Source: a virus
IMG/VR virus record: IMGVR_UViG_3300027826_000013
Location: 1 to 38,423 of that record
DNA length: 38,423 nucleotides
Reading direction: 5' to 3' (one strand)
Part shown: piece after piece, positions 23,825-29,861 of the stretch
Position numbering within the stretch: position 1 is the stretch's first letter
How the letters are laid out: every line of letters begins with the position of its first letter
Notes under the pieces: model-generated
Databases searched by the model: none
The model's input: only the letters and a program-made list of their open reading frames with translations
What the model was told of the DNA's origin: nothing
Made by a program: the position numbers and the translations under genes

Positions 23825-23842
23825 ATTTTGTCGGGACAAAAT
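23825..23842. promoter_or_regulatory. 18-base palindrome between divergent genes
   Basis: ATTTTGTC (23825-23832) and GACAAAAT (23835-23842) are perfect inverted copies with a 2-base spacer. The site lies between the minus-strand gene and the plus-strand gene at 23863, the right place for a shared operator. No second copy was noticed elsewhere. Confidence 0.5.
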
Positions 23843-23862
23843 ACTGAGCAAAGGAGGAAACC

Positions 23863-24057
23863 ATGTCGACGCCAATCATGAAGTACTTCGAGTTCTCGCA
23901 TCTGCCACCGGCGCTGCAGGAAGTGTCCAAGCCGATCTGCGAAGTCGCGCAGCAGATGGACGGCTCGCTGCCGGACGGGGCGGAAAAATCCGCCGGACTG
24001 CGGAAATTGCTGGAGGCAAAGGATTGCTTCGTTCGAGCCAAGCTCGACGCGAAGTGA
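23863..24057 (+). CDS. Small helical protein, possible Acb2/Tad1-like
   Basis: A 64-residue helical protein, ATG 23863 after CAAAGGAGGAAACC. The stretch LPDGAEKSAGLRKLLEAKDC fits the pattern of the Acb2/Tad1 hairpin domain (x-P-D-x-x-E-[RK]-S-x-[AG]-L-x-x-L-x-x-A), known in phage proteins that sequester cyclic nucleotide signals of CBASS and Thoeris defence. Many phages encode similar proteins of unknown role, so this is a candidate only. The aromatic start (MKYFEFSHLPPALQEVSKPI) is typical of the broader family. It is followed by a structured RNA region. Confidence 0.62.
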   Translation: MSTPIMKYFEFSHLPPALQEVSKPICEVAQQMDGSLPDGAEKSAGLRKLLEAKDCFVRAKLDAK

Positions 24058-24061
24058 CGGG

Positions 24062-24145
24062 TTCCGTCTGAGTTCCTGCCCGGAACGATCCAGACGGAAG
24101 GGCCGGAGAGGACCAGGGGGTTCCGGCGAGCCTTCTCCTCTCCGG
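24062..24145 (+). ncRNA. Two tandem strong hairpins, structured RNA candidate
   Basis: The first stem pairs 24062-24070 with 24091-24099 (9 bp) with an inner GTTCC/GGAAC pair (24072-24076 with 24082-24086). The second pairs 24103-24112 with 24136-24145 (10 bp, 23-base loop). Only three bases separate them. They fill most of the 111-base gap between two small genes. No T run follows either. This could be a leader element of the gene at 24169, an RNA gene, or a processing site. Confidence 0.45.
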
Positions 24146-24168
24146 TTCGCGAAATTGGAGGAACTTTT

Positions 24169-24363
24169 GTGCCGAACATAATCACGGATTTGCAGCAAAA
24201 CATCTCGCGCGTGGAGGCGCTGATTCCTTCGCTCTCCGAGGTTGCGGCGTCTCACGCGCGCGCGGTCGTCCGCGAGGCGAAGCAGGCGATCTCTCTCAAT
24301 CAATACGAGGCGATGCGCGAGGCGCTCGACGATCTCGAGGTCATCGCGGTGCCGAAGAGATGA
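24169..24363 (+). CDS. Small helical protein
   Basis: A 64-residue protein, GTG 24169, with TTGGAGGAAC before it. It is helical throughout (ISRVEALIPSLSEVAASHAR, AKQAISLNQYEAMREALDDL), with an acidic end. Its stop overlaps the ATG of the next ORF by 4 bases. No family recognised. It lies right after the tandem hairpins, which could control its translation. Confidence 0.62.
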   Translation: MPNIITDLQQNISRVEALIPSLSEVAASHARAVVREAKQAISLNQYEAMREALDDLEVIAVPKR

Positions 24364-24590
24364 CGGCACGCGCTCTGATCTGCGTTTTTCGCGGAGGGCA
24401 CTCGCTGACGGTGCGGGAAGTTTTCTACTCGAATAGAAAGGCGGAGGGCGATGAACGAAACGAGGTATCCACTTTGTTGGCCAGCGAATTGGAAGCGGAC
24501 GAACGTGAGGATTCGGGCGCAGTTCGGGAAAGTCCGCGCCTCGAACGCTCCGGGCGGCTACTCGCAAAAGGGGCGGCTCTCGATAGCTGA
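24360..24590 (+). CDS. Doubtful ORF overlapping the J-domain gene
   Basis: A 76-codon ORF whose ATG overlaps the previous TGA. The first 35 residues (MTARALICVFRGGHSLTVRE) look plausible as coding and fill the 87-base gap before the J-domain gene. The rest overlaps that gene by 140 bases and loses natural character. It may be a short gene that lost its original stop, or a chance frame. Confidence 0.3.
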   Translation: MTARALICVFRGGHSLTVREVFYSNRKAEGDERNEVSTLLASELEADEREDSGAVRESPRLERSGRLLAKGAALDS

Positions 24591-25095
24591 ATCGATGTCG
24601 CGGATCGAGGAGGAACTCCGTCGTTTCCGCGTGAAGGAAGAGACGGTGGTGATCTCCACCAATCTTCCAGTGAACATTTACGGCGCGCCGCGCGGCGACC
24701 GTGGCGAGCCGTCAGACACCGGCGTGGCGGTTTACTGGCAGATGAAGGGGAAGAGTCAGTGCATGGCCATCGACACTTACGACCGCGTGGCCGACAACCT
24801 GGCGGCTGTAGCGGCGACGCTCGAGGCGATGCGCGCAATCGAACGGCACGGAGGCGCCACGATCCTCGACCGCGCGTTTCTCGGGTTCGCGGCGCTCCCC
24901 GCCGCCAGGGAGGTCGACTGGAGGGAAATGTTTGTGATCTCTCCCGCTCTCCCGCGAGAGAAGCAGCTGGAGCAGGTCAAGTCTGCTTTCAGGAAGCTCG
25001 CCAGCGAACTCCATCCCGACACCGGCGGCGATCACGCGCGCATGGCGGAATTGAACGCCGCTCGCGACGCTGCGCTGAAGGAGCTCGGCGCGTGA
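24451..25095 (+). CDS. J-domain protein
   Basis: A 214-residue protein, ATG 24451 with GGAGGGCG before it. The N-terminus (PLCWPANWKRTNVR) recurs in phage J-domain proteins. The C-terminal segment about 171-210 (SAFRKLASELHPDTGGDHAR) holds the HPD motif at 188-190 and an end helix with NAARDA, the signature of DnaJ-type J domains that stimulate host DnaK. A phage J-domain protein could borrow host Hsp70 for replication or assembly. It overlaps the nuclease GTG by 4 bases. Confidence 0.82.
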   Translation: MNETRYPLCWPANWKRTNVRIRAQFGKVRASNAPGGYSQKGRLSIAESMSRIEEELRRFRVKEETVVISTNLPVNIYGAPRGDRGEPSDTGVAVYWQMKGKSQCMAIDTYDRVADNLAAVAATLEAMRAIERHGGATILDRAFLGFAALPAAREVDWREMFVISPALPREKQLEQVKSAFRKLASELHPDTGGDHARMAELNAARDAALKELGA

Positions 25096-25592
25096 GTTAC
25101 CCGTTCCCGTGGAAGTTCGAAGGCTACCGCTATTCCGATCTGTACCTGATGCGCCAAATCGACGAGGCGCAGGTGCAGCGCGAAATCGTGACGCTGCTCG
25201 AGGCGTTCGATATCGACGCGGTTCCGATTGATGCCGGTGGGCGGCGCGCTCGCGGTCGCATGATGGCCGCGGCGAAGTCCGCGGGGATCGAGCTCGGTTC
25301 AATCGCGCATGCGAAGACCGGCCACGCGATTCCCGCCGGCTTCTCCGATCTCATCGCGACGCTCGCGCCATCGGGTCGCGGAATCTTTATCGAAGTGAAG
25401 GCTCCGGCTTGGATCGGCACCGACAAAAAAATAATCCGGCGTGCAGGCGCGCCTTCACAGGAGCAGCTGGATTTTCTTTTGTCGAAGCACGACCGCGGCG
25501 CTCTTGTCCTGGTCGCGTGGAGTTCGCTCGACGTGGAGGAATATCTCGGCAAGGAAGCACTCGCTCTCAATCGGAAGGCGGTCCGCAGGTGA
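25092..25592 (+). CDS. VRR-NUC type nuclease
   Basis: A 166-residue protein, GTG 25092 overlapping the previous stop. Residues 83-103 (GFSDLIATLA, then GIFIEVKAP) give the PD-(D/E)xK-type core with D86, E101 and K103, and PSQEQLDFL at 121-129 completes the VRR-NUC pattern. The family includes phage and host structure-specific endonucleases. A resolving role in replication or packaging is likely; a restriction-like role is also possible. Confidence 0.8.
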   Translation: MSYPFPWKFEGYRYSDLYLMRQIDEAQVQREIVTLLEAFDIDAVPIDAGGRRARGRMMAAAKSAGIELGSIAHAKTGHAIPAGFSDLIATLAPSGRGIFIEVKAPAWIGTDKKIIRRAGAPSQEQLDFLLSKHDRGALVLVAWSSLDVEEYLGKEALALNRKAVRR

Positions 25593-25690
25593 AATTCACA
25601 AATTCACCGCTTTTCCTCAGACGGTGGGGTTCCCACGATCCGCGAGCAATGGGACACTCCGCAACCCGCGCGGAGGGCGCGGACAGGTAG
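25589..25690 (+). CDS. Very short ORF between nuclease and replication gene
   Basis: A 33-residue ORF from GTG 25589, overlapping the nuclease stop by 4 bases and ending one base before the next ATG. It reads KFTNSPLFLRRWGSHDPRAM and onward. It fits the pattern of chained genes and leaves no untranslated gap. Nothing more supports it. Confidence 0.3.
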   Translation: MKFTNSPLFLRRWGSHDPRAMGHSATRAEGADR

Positions 25691-26305
25691 ATGCCGAACT
25701 TTCGCTATGTCGCGGTCTCGCCAGACCGCAGGGAGCAGCACCGGGCCATCGGGAAGGCGCACGCGCTGCACGATTTTCTGATCGACCACCAGACGGATGC
25801 CTCGGGGCTGGTCTGGTACGGAAGGGTTATTTCCTACGCGTGGATTCGGTCCAAATGGCTCACCGCTCCGTCAGAGCGCACGCTGGAGCGCCACATGGCT
25901 CGCCTGAAGGCCGCGGGTCTCGTGCGCGTGCAGGCGCTGCCTATGCAGTTCGGAATGCGCGTCACGGTGCTCCAGTCCGCGAAGTGGCCGGAGCCGAAGC
26001 GCCAGATGGACCTGTTCCCGGCTGCGGACGTCCTGTCGATAACCCGTGGAAAGGCTGTTGGAAAGCGGTGGGGAACCACTGAAAAAGTGGCTAGTAATGG
26101 TAGTAATCCTGCCGACAAAAGTGGCGGCACCCTGCCGACAGAAGTGGCGGCGCAAAGCAGTAAGAAGTACAGAGAAGAAACAAACAAGAGCGAGCTCGCT
26201 GACGCTCGCTCGGCTCCGGTCCTCGACGATGCCGCTTTCGCGGCTCGCCGACGACTCCTCGCGGAGCAGGCTCGGACTCTCATGGGAAAGGCGAAAGGCT
26301 CCTGA
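25691..26305 (+). CDS. Winged-helix replication protein
   Basis: A 204-residue protein starting at ATG 25691. Residues about 45-95 (VISYAWIRSKWLTAPSERTL, then ERHMARLKAAGLVRVQAL) form a winged-helix-like unit as in phage replication initiators or DnaD-type proteins. The remainder is Ser/Thr-rich, basic and poorly conserved in look. It lies between a nuclease and the Gp37/DUF5131 gene. A DNA-binding role in replication is likely, not proven. Confidence 0.68.
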   Translation: MPNFRYVAVSPDRREQHRAIGKAHALHDFLIDHQTDASGLVWYGRVISYAWIRSKWLTAPSERTLERHMARLKAAGLVRVQALPMQFGMRVTVLQSAKWPEPKRQMDLFPAADVLSITRGKAVGKRWGTTEKVASNGSNPADKSGGTLPTEVAAQSSKKYREETNKSELADARSAPVLDDAAFAARRRLLAEQARTLMGKAKGS

Positions 26306-26306
26306 T

Positions 26307-26486
26307 ATGGAAAACCAAAAGCTCGAGAAGCGATGGCTTGAGGATGCTCGGCAGCAACGGCTCGCCGCCGTAAGAACCCCGAATGACGCGATCCGGTTCA
26401 TCGAGGAGTTCGGACCGATCCGACCGGAAGAACACAAACCAGTTTTTGCTCTAAGGAGGAGCGATGGCAAAAGGCACCGGGATTGA
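26307..26486 (+). CDS. Small charged protein
   Basis: A 59-residue helical ORF from ATG 26307, two bases after the previous stop. It reads KLEKRWLEDARQQRLAAVRT, then NDAIRFIEEFGPIRPEEHKP. It overlaps the start of the next gene by 23 bases. Composition looks genuine. No family recognised. Confidence 0.5.
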   Translation: MENQKLEKRWLEDARQQRLAAVRTPNDAIRFIEEFGPIRPEEHKPVFALRRSDGKRHRD

Positions 26487-27306
26487 GTGGACTGACGCGA
26501 CGTGGAATCCGATTCGCGGATGCTCGCGTGTCTCTGAGGGCTGCAGGAACTGCTACGCCGAGCAGGTGGCTGCTCGCTTCTCCGGTCCGCGCCAACCCTA
26601 CGAGCATCTCGCGACGTTCAAGGTGATCGACAAAGGTCTCGAAACGGAGCACGTTGAGCCGCGCTGGACCGGCGAGGTCGCGTTCGTCGAAAAACATCTC
26701 CGCGATCCGCTCAAGTGGAAAGAGCCGCTCCGCGTGTTCGTGAACTCCATGAGCGATCTCTTTCATCCTGGCGTGCGCGGCGAGTGGCTCGCTGAAATCT
26801 TCGAGGTCATGGCGAAGGCTCCGCAGCACACCTACCAGATCCTCACAAAACGGCCAGAGCGAATGTTCGAGGCGCTCGAGGCGGCGGCGTATCCCGAAGT
26901 CGCTGCATCGTTCGAGAAAACCTATGGCCAGCCGTGGCCACCGGCGAATTGGATTTTCGGAGTGAGCATCGAGGACCAAGAGACCGCGAATCATCGCCTG
27001 CCGATCCTCGCGCGCTGCAGGGCAGCGAAAAAAATGATCTCCTACGAGCCGGCCATCGGTCCGGTCGACTTTCCAGCGGCGATCGGCGGAACTCTTGAAT
27101 GCTCGGCGTTCGATTGGTTGATCATGGGCGGCGAGTCCGGCCACCGCGCGCGTCCGATGCATCCACAGTGGGCGCGCGAAGTTCGCGTGCTCTGCAACGA
27201 ACTCGGCATCCCGTTTTTCTTTAAGCAGACAGGCGGACAAAGAACGCACAACGACTACGACTTTCCAGAAGACCTGACGACGGTAAAGGAGTTCCCAGAT
27301 GCCTAG
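26464..27306 (+). CDS. Phage Gp37/DUF5131 family protein, radical-SAM-like
   Basis: A 280-residue protein with AAGGAGGAGCG before ATG 26464. It opens IEWTDATWNPIRGCSRVSEG and carries C20, C27 and C30 (C-x6-C-x2-C), a cluster-binding-like triad, then VFVNSMSDLFHPG, TYQILTKRPERM, and IFGVSIEDQETANHRLP. All of these are standard for phage Gp37/Gp68 (DUF5131) proteins. The family is thought to be radical-SAM-like but its substrate is unknown; nucleic acid modification is often guessed. The stop overlaps the next ATG. Confidence 0.88.
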   Translation: MAKGTGIEWTDATWNPIRGCSRVSEGCRNCYAEQVAARFSGPRQPYEHLATFKVIDKGLETEHVEPRWTGEVAFVEKHLRDPLKWKEPLRVFVNSMSDLFHPGVRGEWLAEIFEVMAKAPQHTYQILTKRPERMFEALEAAAYPEVAASFEKTYGQPWPPANWIFGVSIEDQETANHRLPILARCRAAKKMISYEPAIGPVDFPAAIGGTLECSAFDWLIMGGESGHRARPMHPQWAREVRVLCNELGIPFFFKQTGGQRTHNDYDFPEDLTTVKEFPDA

Positions 27307-27658
27307 TGGCAAACACTCCGGCCACGCGCGAGGAGAGAATCACTACCGATGGCGCGGTGGACCTGATCCAGAGCGCAAAAGAGCAAATGCGAAGGCGAGT
27401 TCCGCGAGATACCCGGACCGAAGGCGAGCTCGTGAAAAGGTTAAGGACGCGATTCGATCAGGACGTCTGCCTCGCGTTCAACTCCTCGCGTGCTTCGACT
27501 GCGGAAAACCGGCTAATCGGTACGATCACTATCTCGGACACGACAATCCTCTCCATCTTCAGGCGGTTTGTTTTCGGTGCGATGGAAAACGAAGCATCGC
27601 GCGCGGTGAGCATCGCGGGAAACGACGTTGCAAATCGAAGGAGTTCCCCGAATGTTGA
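27299..27658 (+). CDS. HNH-like CxxC phage protein
   Basis: A 119-residue basic protein, ATG 27299, AAAGGAG 8 bases upstream. The C-terminal half holds CFDCGKPANRYDHYLGHDNP and CFRCDGKRS, i.e. two CxxC pairs flanking a DH motif, as in degenerate HNH-type phage proteins. The DH may be catalytic or structural. Similar genes occur near phage methyltransferases and terminases. A second protein of this kind lies at 29329-29718. Confidence 0.72.
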   Translation: MPSGKHSGHARGENHYRWRGGPDPERKRANAKASSARYPDRRRAREKVKDAIRSGRLPRVQLLACFDCGKPANRYDHYLGHDNPLHLQAVCFRCDGKRSIARGEHRGKRRCKSKEFPEC

Positions 27659-27906
27659 ACGTGTGGGTTTCGCTCTCTTTTGTCATCATCGTTTTGGCAG
27701 CACCAGTTCGCACCAACTGGAGGGATCGGCGTGGCGAGTTTTCTGATCGAGTACTGCGGGACACCACCTTGCTGGATTGCCGAAGCTCGAATCTCGGCAG
27801 CGTTCGACGTTACGTTTCAGAAAAAGCTCACGCAGCGATTCACCTGCGCCGAAGACGCGAAGCACGAGATGCTCCGCCTCGGTCTCTCTCAGGTCTGGGC
27901 GGTTAA
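27652..27906 (+). CDS. Possible small membrane ORF, overlapping
   Basis: An ORF from ATG 27652 with GAAGGAG 7 bases upstream, embedded in the end of the HNH-like gene. The first 20 residues (MLNVWVSLSFVIIVLAAPV) look like a membrane segment. Beyond about residue 28 it overlaps the gene at 27731 in another frame and turns Arg-rich. A short membrane protein may have lost its stop. The strong ribosome site is the main support. Confidence 0.35.
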   Translation: MLNVWVSLSFVIIVLAAPVRTNWRDRRGEFSDRVLRDTTLLDCRSSNLGSVRRYVSEKAHAAIHLRRRREARDAPPRSLSGLGG

Positions 27907-27946
27907 ACCAGCACAATTCGCGGAGGCGAGCGATGTACAAATTTGA
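27731..27946 (+). CDS. Small conserved-type phage protein
   Basis: A 71-residue protein from GTG 27731 with GGAGGG 6 bases upstream. It reads ASFLIEYCGTPPCWIAEARI, then KLTQRFTCAEDAKHEMLRLG, ending with VWAVKPAQF. The arrangement (a W beside a Pro turn, then an F..a.DA.. helix) recalls a widespread small phage protein of unknown role. It overlaps the next gene by 14 bases. Confidence 0.65.
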   Translation: MASFLIEYCGTPPCWIAEARISAAFDVTFQKKLTQRFTCAEDAKHEMLRLGLSQVWAVKPAQFAEASDVQI

Positions 27947-28568
27947 AATCGATTCGGGTTCGGTAGTTCGGCTCACTCAGCAGGTTTTGCGCCAGCTGCC
28001 ATACGCCGCGAACAATGCGATCACGCGAACCGCGAAGGAAGCTGTCGACGCCGGTCAGAAGGAAGTCGCTGCCGATCTGCAGCTCAGAAAGCGGTTCATC
28101 CTGAATCGAATTCGGATTTTGCAATACTCGCGAGTCGGAAATCTGGAGGCTGTGATCGGCGTCGACGAGAAGGTGCAGGGAGCGCCTCTGATCCTCGGCT
28201 TTCTCGAAGAAGGCGGCACCAAAGAGCCGCAGCACGGACAAGGCATCGCGATTCCGCTCACCGGCGAAGCCGCGCGTCCCACGTTTCCCGATCCGGTCAA
28301 GACTTCGCTGCGCTATAAGAATCTCGCCTTCCAGAACAACAAAGGCAAAAAACGCACGTTCATCGTTCCTGAAGTCGGCATCTTCGAGCGCGTCGCATCA
28401 GGCGATTCGCCAGATGCCACTGTGCTGATCTACTCGTTCAAACCATCAGCGCCGATCCGAAAGGAAATCAATCTGCGAGAAGTGCTGCTGCAGGTGATCG
28501 GCGACCGTTTCGCCGCGATATTTTCTGAGGAGTTCCAGAAGGAAATCATCAAGCGAGCAAATCGATGA
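27933..28568 (+). CDS. Minor tail protein Z / gp10-like
   Basis: A 211-residue protein, ATG 27933, with GCGGAGGCGAGCG upstream. The N-terminal LRQLPYAANNAITRTAKEAV and the repeated RKRFILNRIRILQY strand pattern resemble minor tail protein Z and HK97 gp10-like tail-completion proteins. A loop with EEGGTKEPQ and a beta end follow. Unlike those of most phages it is not in the tail cluster but 3 kb upstream of the terminase. Domain match by pattern; position is odd. Confidence 0.65.
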   Translation: MYKFEIDSGSVVRLTQQVLRQLPYAANNAITRTAKEAVDAGQKEVAADLQLRKRFILNRIRILQYSRVGNLEAVIGVDEKVQGAPLILGFLEEGGTKEPQHGQGIAIPLTGEAARPTFPDPVKTSLRYKNLAFQNNKGKKRTFIVPEVGIFERVASGDSPDATVLIYSFKPSAPIRKEINLREVLLQVIGDRFAAIFSEEFQKEIIKRANR

Positions 28569-28771
28569 TCCATCCAAATCTATTTCGCGAAGAGCGCGAT
28601 GATCCGCCTTTCGATTGCGAATCGTTCACCACCAGCGCGCTCCAGTTCGGGGAACGTGCCGATTGCGACGGGGACGGTCACTACAGATGCGCCGAATGCA
28701 AACGGCGTAATCCCAATACTTACATTGAAACGAGCAGCGGGTTCGTTCGAATCCGAGAGGAGTCGCTGTGA
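28565..28771 (+). CDS. Small zinc-finger-like protein
   Basis: A 68-residue protein, ATG 28565 overlapping the previous stop. A C-x5-H-x2-C-x2-C pattern lies in ADCDGDGHYRCAECKRRNP, suggestive of a small metal site, and an acidic N-terminal half precedes it. The end IRIREESL-type helix is charged. Its stop overlaps the next GTG. No family recognised. Confidence 0.6.
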   Translation: MIHPNLFREERDDPPFDCESFTTSALQFGERADCDGDGHYRCAECKRRNPNTYIETSSGFVRIREESL

Positions 28772-28887
28772 TCGAACCACCCAAATGGCTGACGCCTGGG
28801 CAGGCGCTCGCTCTGTTCTTGGTGGTTTTTGGACTGCTGATGCTGGAGCGGCTCTTTGCCGACATGTGGAAGGCGGCGATCCAATGA
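28768..28887 (+). CDS. Very small membrane protein
   Basis: A 39-residue ORF from GTG 28768, overlapping the previous stop and the next ATG by 4 bases each. It has a membrane segment ALALFLVVFGLLMLERLFA. Below the usual length cut-off, but the two-sided coupling and one clean hydrophobic helix support it. Role unknown. Confidence 0.55.
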   Translation: MIEPPKWLTPGQALALFLVVFGLLMLERLFADMWKAAIQ

Positions 28888-29189
28888 TTCCGCGTGACGA
28901 TCAGTTCGACGTTTACGTTTCTGAGCATGCCGTCGCAGAAGTGTGGCGCGGAGATCACCTATCGTGCGCGCAGATGTTCGGTGTCGATTGGGACGGTTCG
29001 ATTTACTCTCTGCCTCATGCCGCCATGTTCGAGGCACCTGCAGCACCGGAGCAAGCACTCACTTCCAGCGCCGCTGTGGATGAGCCGTCGCGCTGGCGCT
29101 GTGCGCTGCATTGGCTGTGGCATGCGCGCGCTGTGTGGCTGTGGGTGGGCTGGATGGTGGGGCTGCTGGCGGGGCATTGGGCGAGATGA
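28884..29189 (+). CDS. Small protein with C-terminal membrane anchor
   Basis: A 101-residue protein, ATG 28884. A soluble N-terminal part (DQFDVYVSEHAVAEVWRGDH) is followed by a Trp-rich hydrophobic end (WLWHARAVWLWVGWMVGLLA), a likely tail anchor. It follows another small membrane protein. Together they may act at the host membrane during infection. No family recognised. Confidence 0.58.
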   Translation: MIPRDDQFDVYVSEHAVAEVWRGDHLSCAQMFGVDWDGSIYSLPHAAMFEAPAAPEQALTSSAAVDEPSRWRCALHWLWHARAVWLWVGWMVGLLAGHWAR

Positions 29190-29332
29190 TGGGCCGATCC
29201 GATGCTCGCGCGATCTCGCAGGGTCCTCCCCGTGGGGTGGGCCGGACGCGGGTGACGGCGACCGCGAAATATGACCTGCGACCGAATTTTCTGGACGGAT
29301 TTGGTTTTTCAATTTCGCGGAGTCAGCAGTGA
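29186..29332 (+). CDS. Small ORF in the coupled chain
   Basis: A 48-residue ORF from ATG 29186 (or 29189), overlapping stops on both sides in the usual way of this genome. It reads GRSDARAISQGPPRGVGRTR and onward to a Phe-rich end. Composition alone would not convince, but it fills the 139-base gap and joins the chain by ATGATG and GTGA junctions. Confidence 0.4.
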   Translation: MMGRSDARAISQGPPRGVGRTRVTATAKYDLRPNFLDGFGFSISRSQQ

Positions 29333-29718
29333 CCAGCTACTACCGACGTCATCGAGCGCAACAGATTGAAAACGCACTACGTTGGCAGAGAAAAAATAAG
29401 AAGCGGGTCCGCGAATTGGCTCTCGCTTACTACTACCGGAACAGAAAAGCAGCGCTCCGACGTCGTCGGCGTTACGCGCAGACTGCGGCAGGCAGACGCG
29501 CTTCTCTCAGGGCCGCGAAAAAAGCGCGGCGGCGATTTCCGGGGAAGTACCGCGCGCGCCGCAAACTCTACAACGCGATTCGGCGCGGAGAGATCAAGCG
29601 GCGTCCCTGCAGGGTTTGCGGTCGCAAGGCGCAAGCGCATCACCCGGATTACCGGAAGCCGTTCAAGGTTCGTTGGCTCTGCAGGATGCACCACATGCGA
29701 GAGGAAAATCATCGATGA
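29329..29718 (+). CDS. HNH-like CxxC phage protein, second copy
   Basis: A 129-residue very basic protein from GTG 29329. The last 45 residues hold RPCRVCGRKAQAHHPDYRKP and WLCRMHHMREENHR, the same zinc-ribbon-plus-HH pattern as the 27299 gene, though the N-terminal part differs. The strong Arg/Lys content suggests DNA or RNA binding. It overlaps the ParB-like ORF by 4 bases. Confidence 0.72.
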   Translation: MTSYYRRHRAQQIENALRWQRKNKKRVRELALAYYYRNRKAALRRRRRYAQTAAGRRASLRAAKKARRRFPGKYRARRKLYNAIRRGEIKRRPCRVCGRKAQAHHPDYRKPFKVRWLCRMHHMREENHR

Positions 29719-29861
29719 AAATCCAGATGTGGACCGTCGACAAGGTCACACCGTACAAAAAAAATCCGCGACGCAACGAGGAGGCTGTCGAAAAAGTAGC
29801 GCTCTCGCTGAAATCGTTCGGTTGGAAGCAACCCATCGTCGTGGACAAGGACGGCGCGTGA
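29715..29861 (+). CDS. ParB-type N-terminal segment, split from the methyltransferase
   Basis: A 48-residue ORF from ATG 29715, with AGAGGAAAA upstream. It reads VDKVTPYKKNPRRNEEAVEK and SFGWKQPIVVDKDGA, the start of a ParB/Srx domain found at the front of phage DNA methyltransferases. Its TGA at 29859-29861 overlaps GTG 29858, where the next ORF carries on with VIIVGHTRLLAALRLGMKEV, the rest of the same domain. An intact gene would read straight through; here it is split, either by a 2-base insertion or 1-base loss or by design. Confidence 0.65.
   Translation: MKIQMWTVDKVTPYKKNPRRNEEAVEKVALSLKSFGWKQPIVVDKDGA

Noticed and set aside
22927-23847. 306-codon plus-strand ORF, including the possible start at 23545
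   Set aside because: It overlaps the GIY-YIG and Cys genes in another frame and its remainder is rich in His and Arg. The minus-strand gene over it looks more natural.
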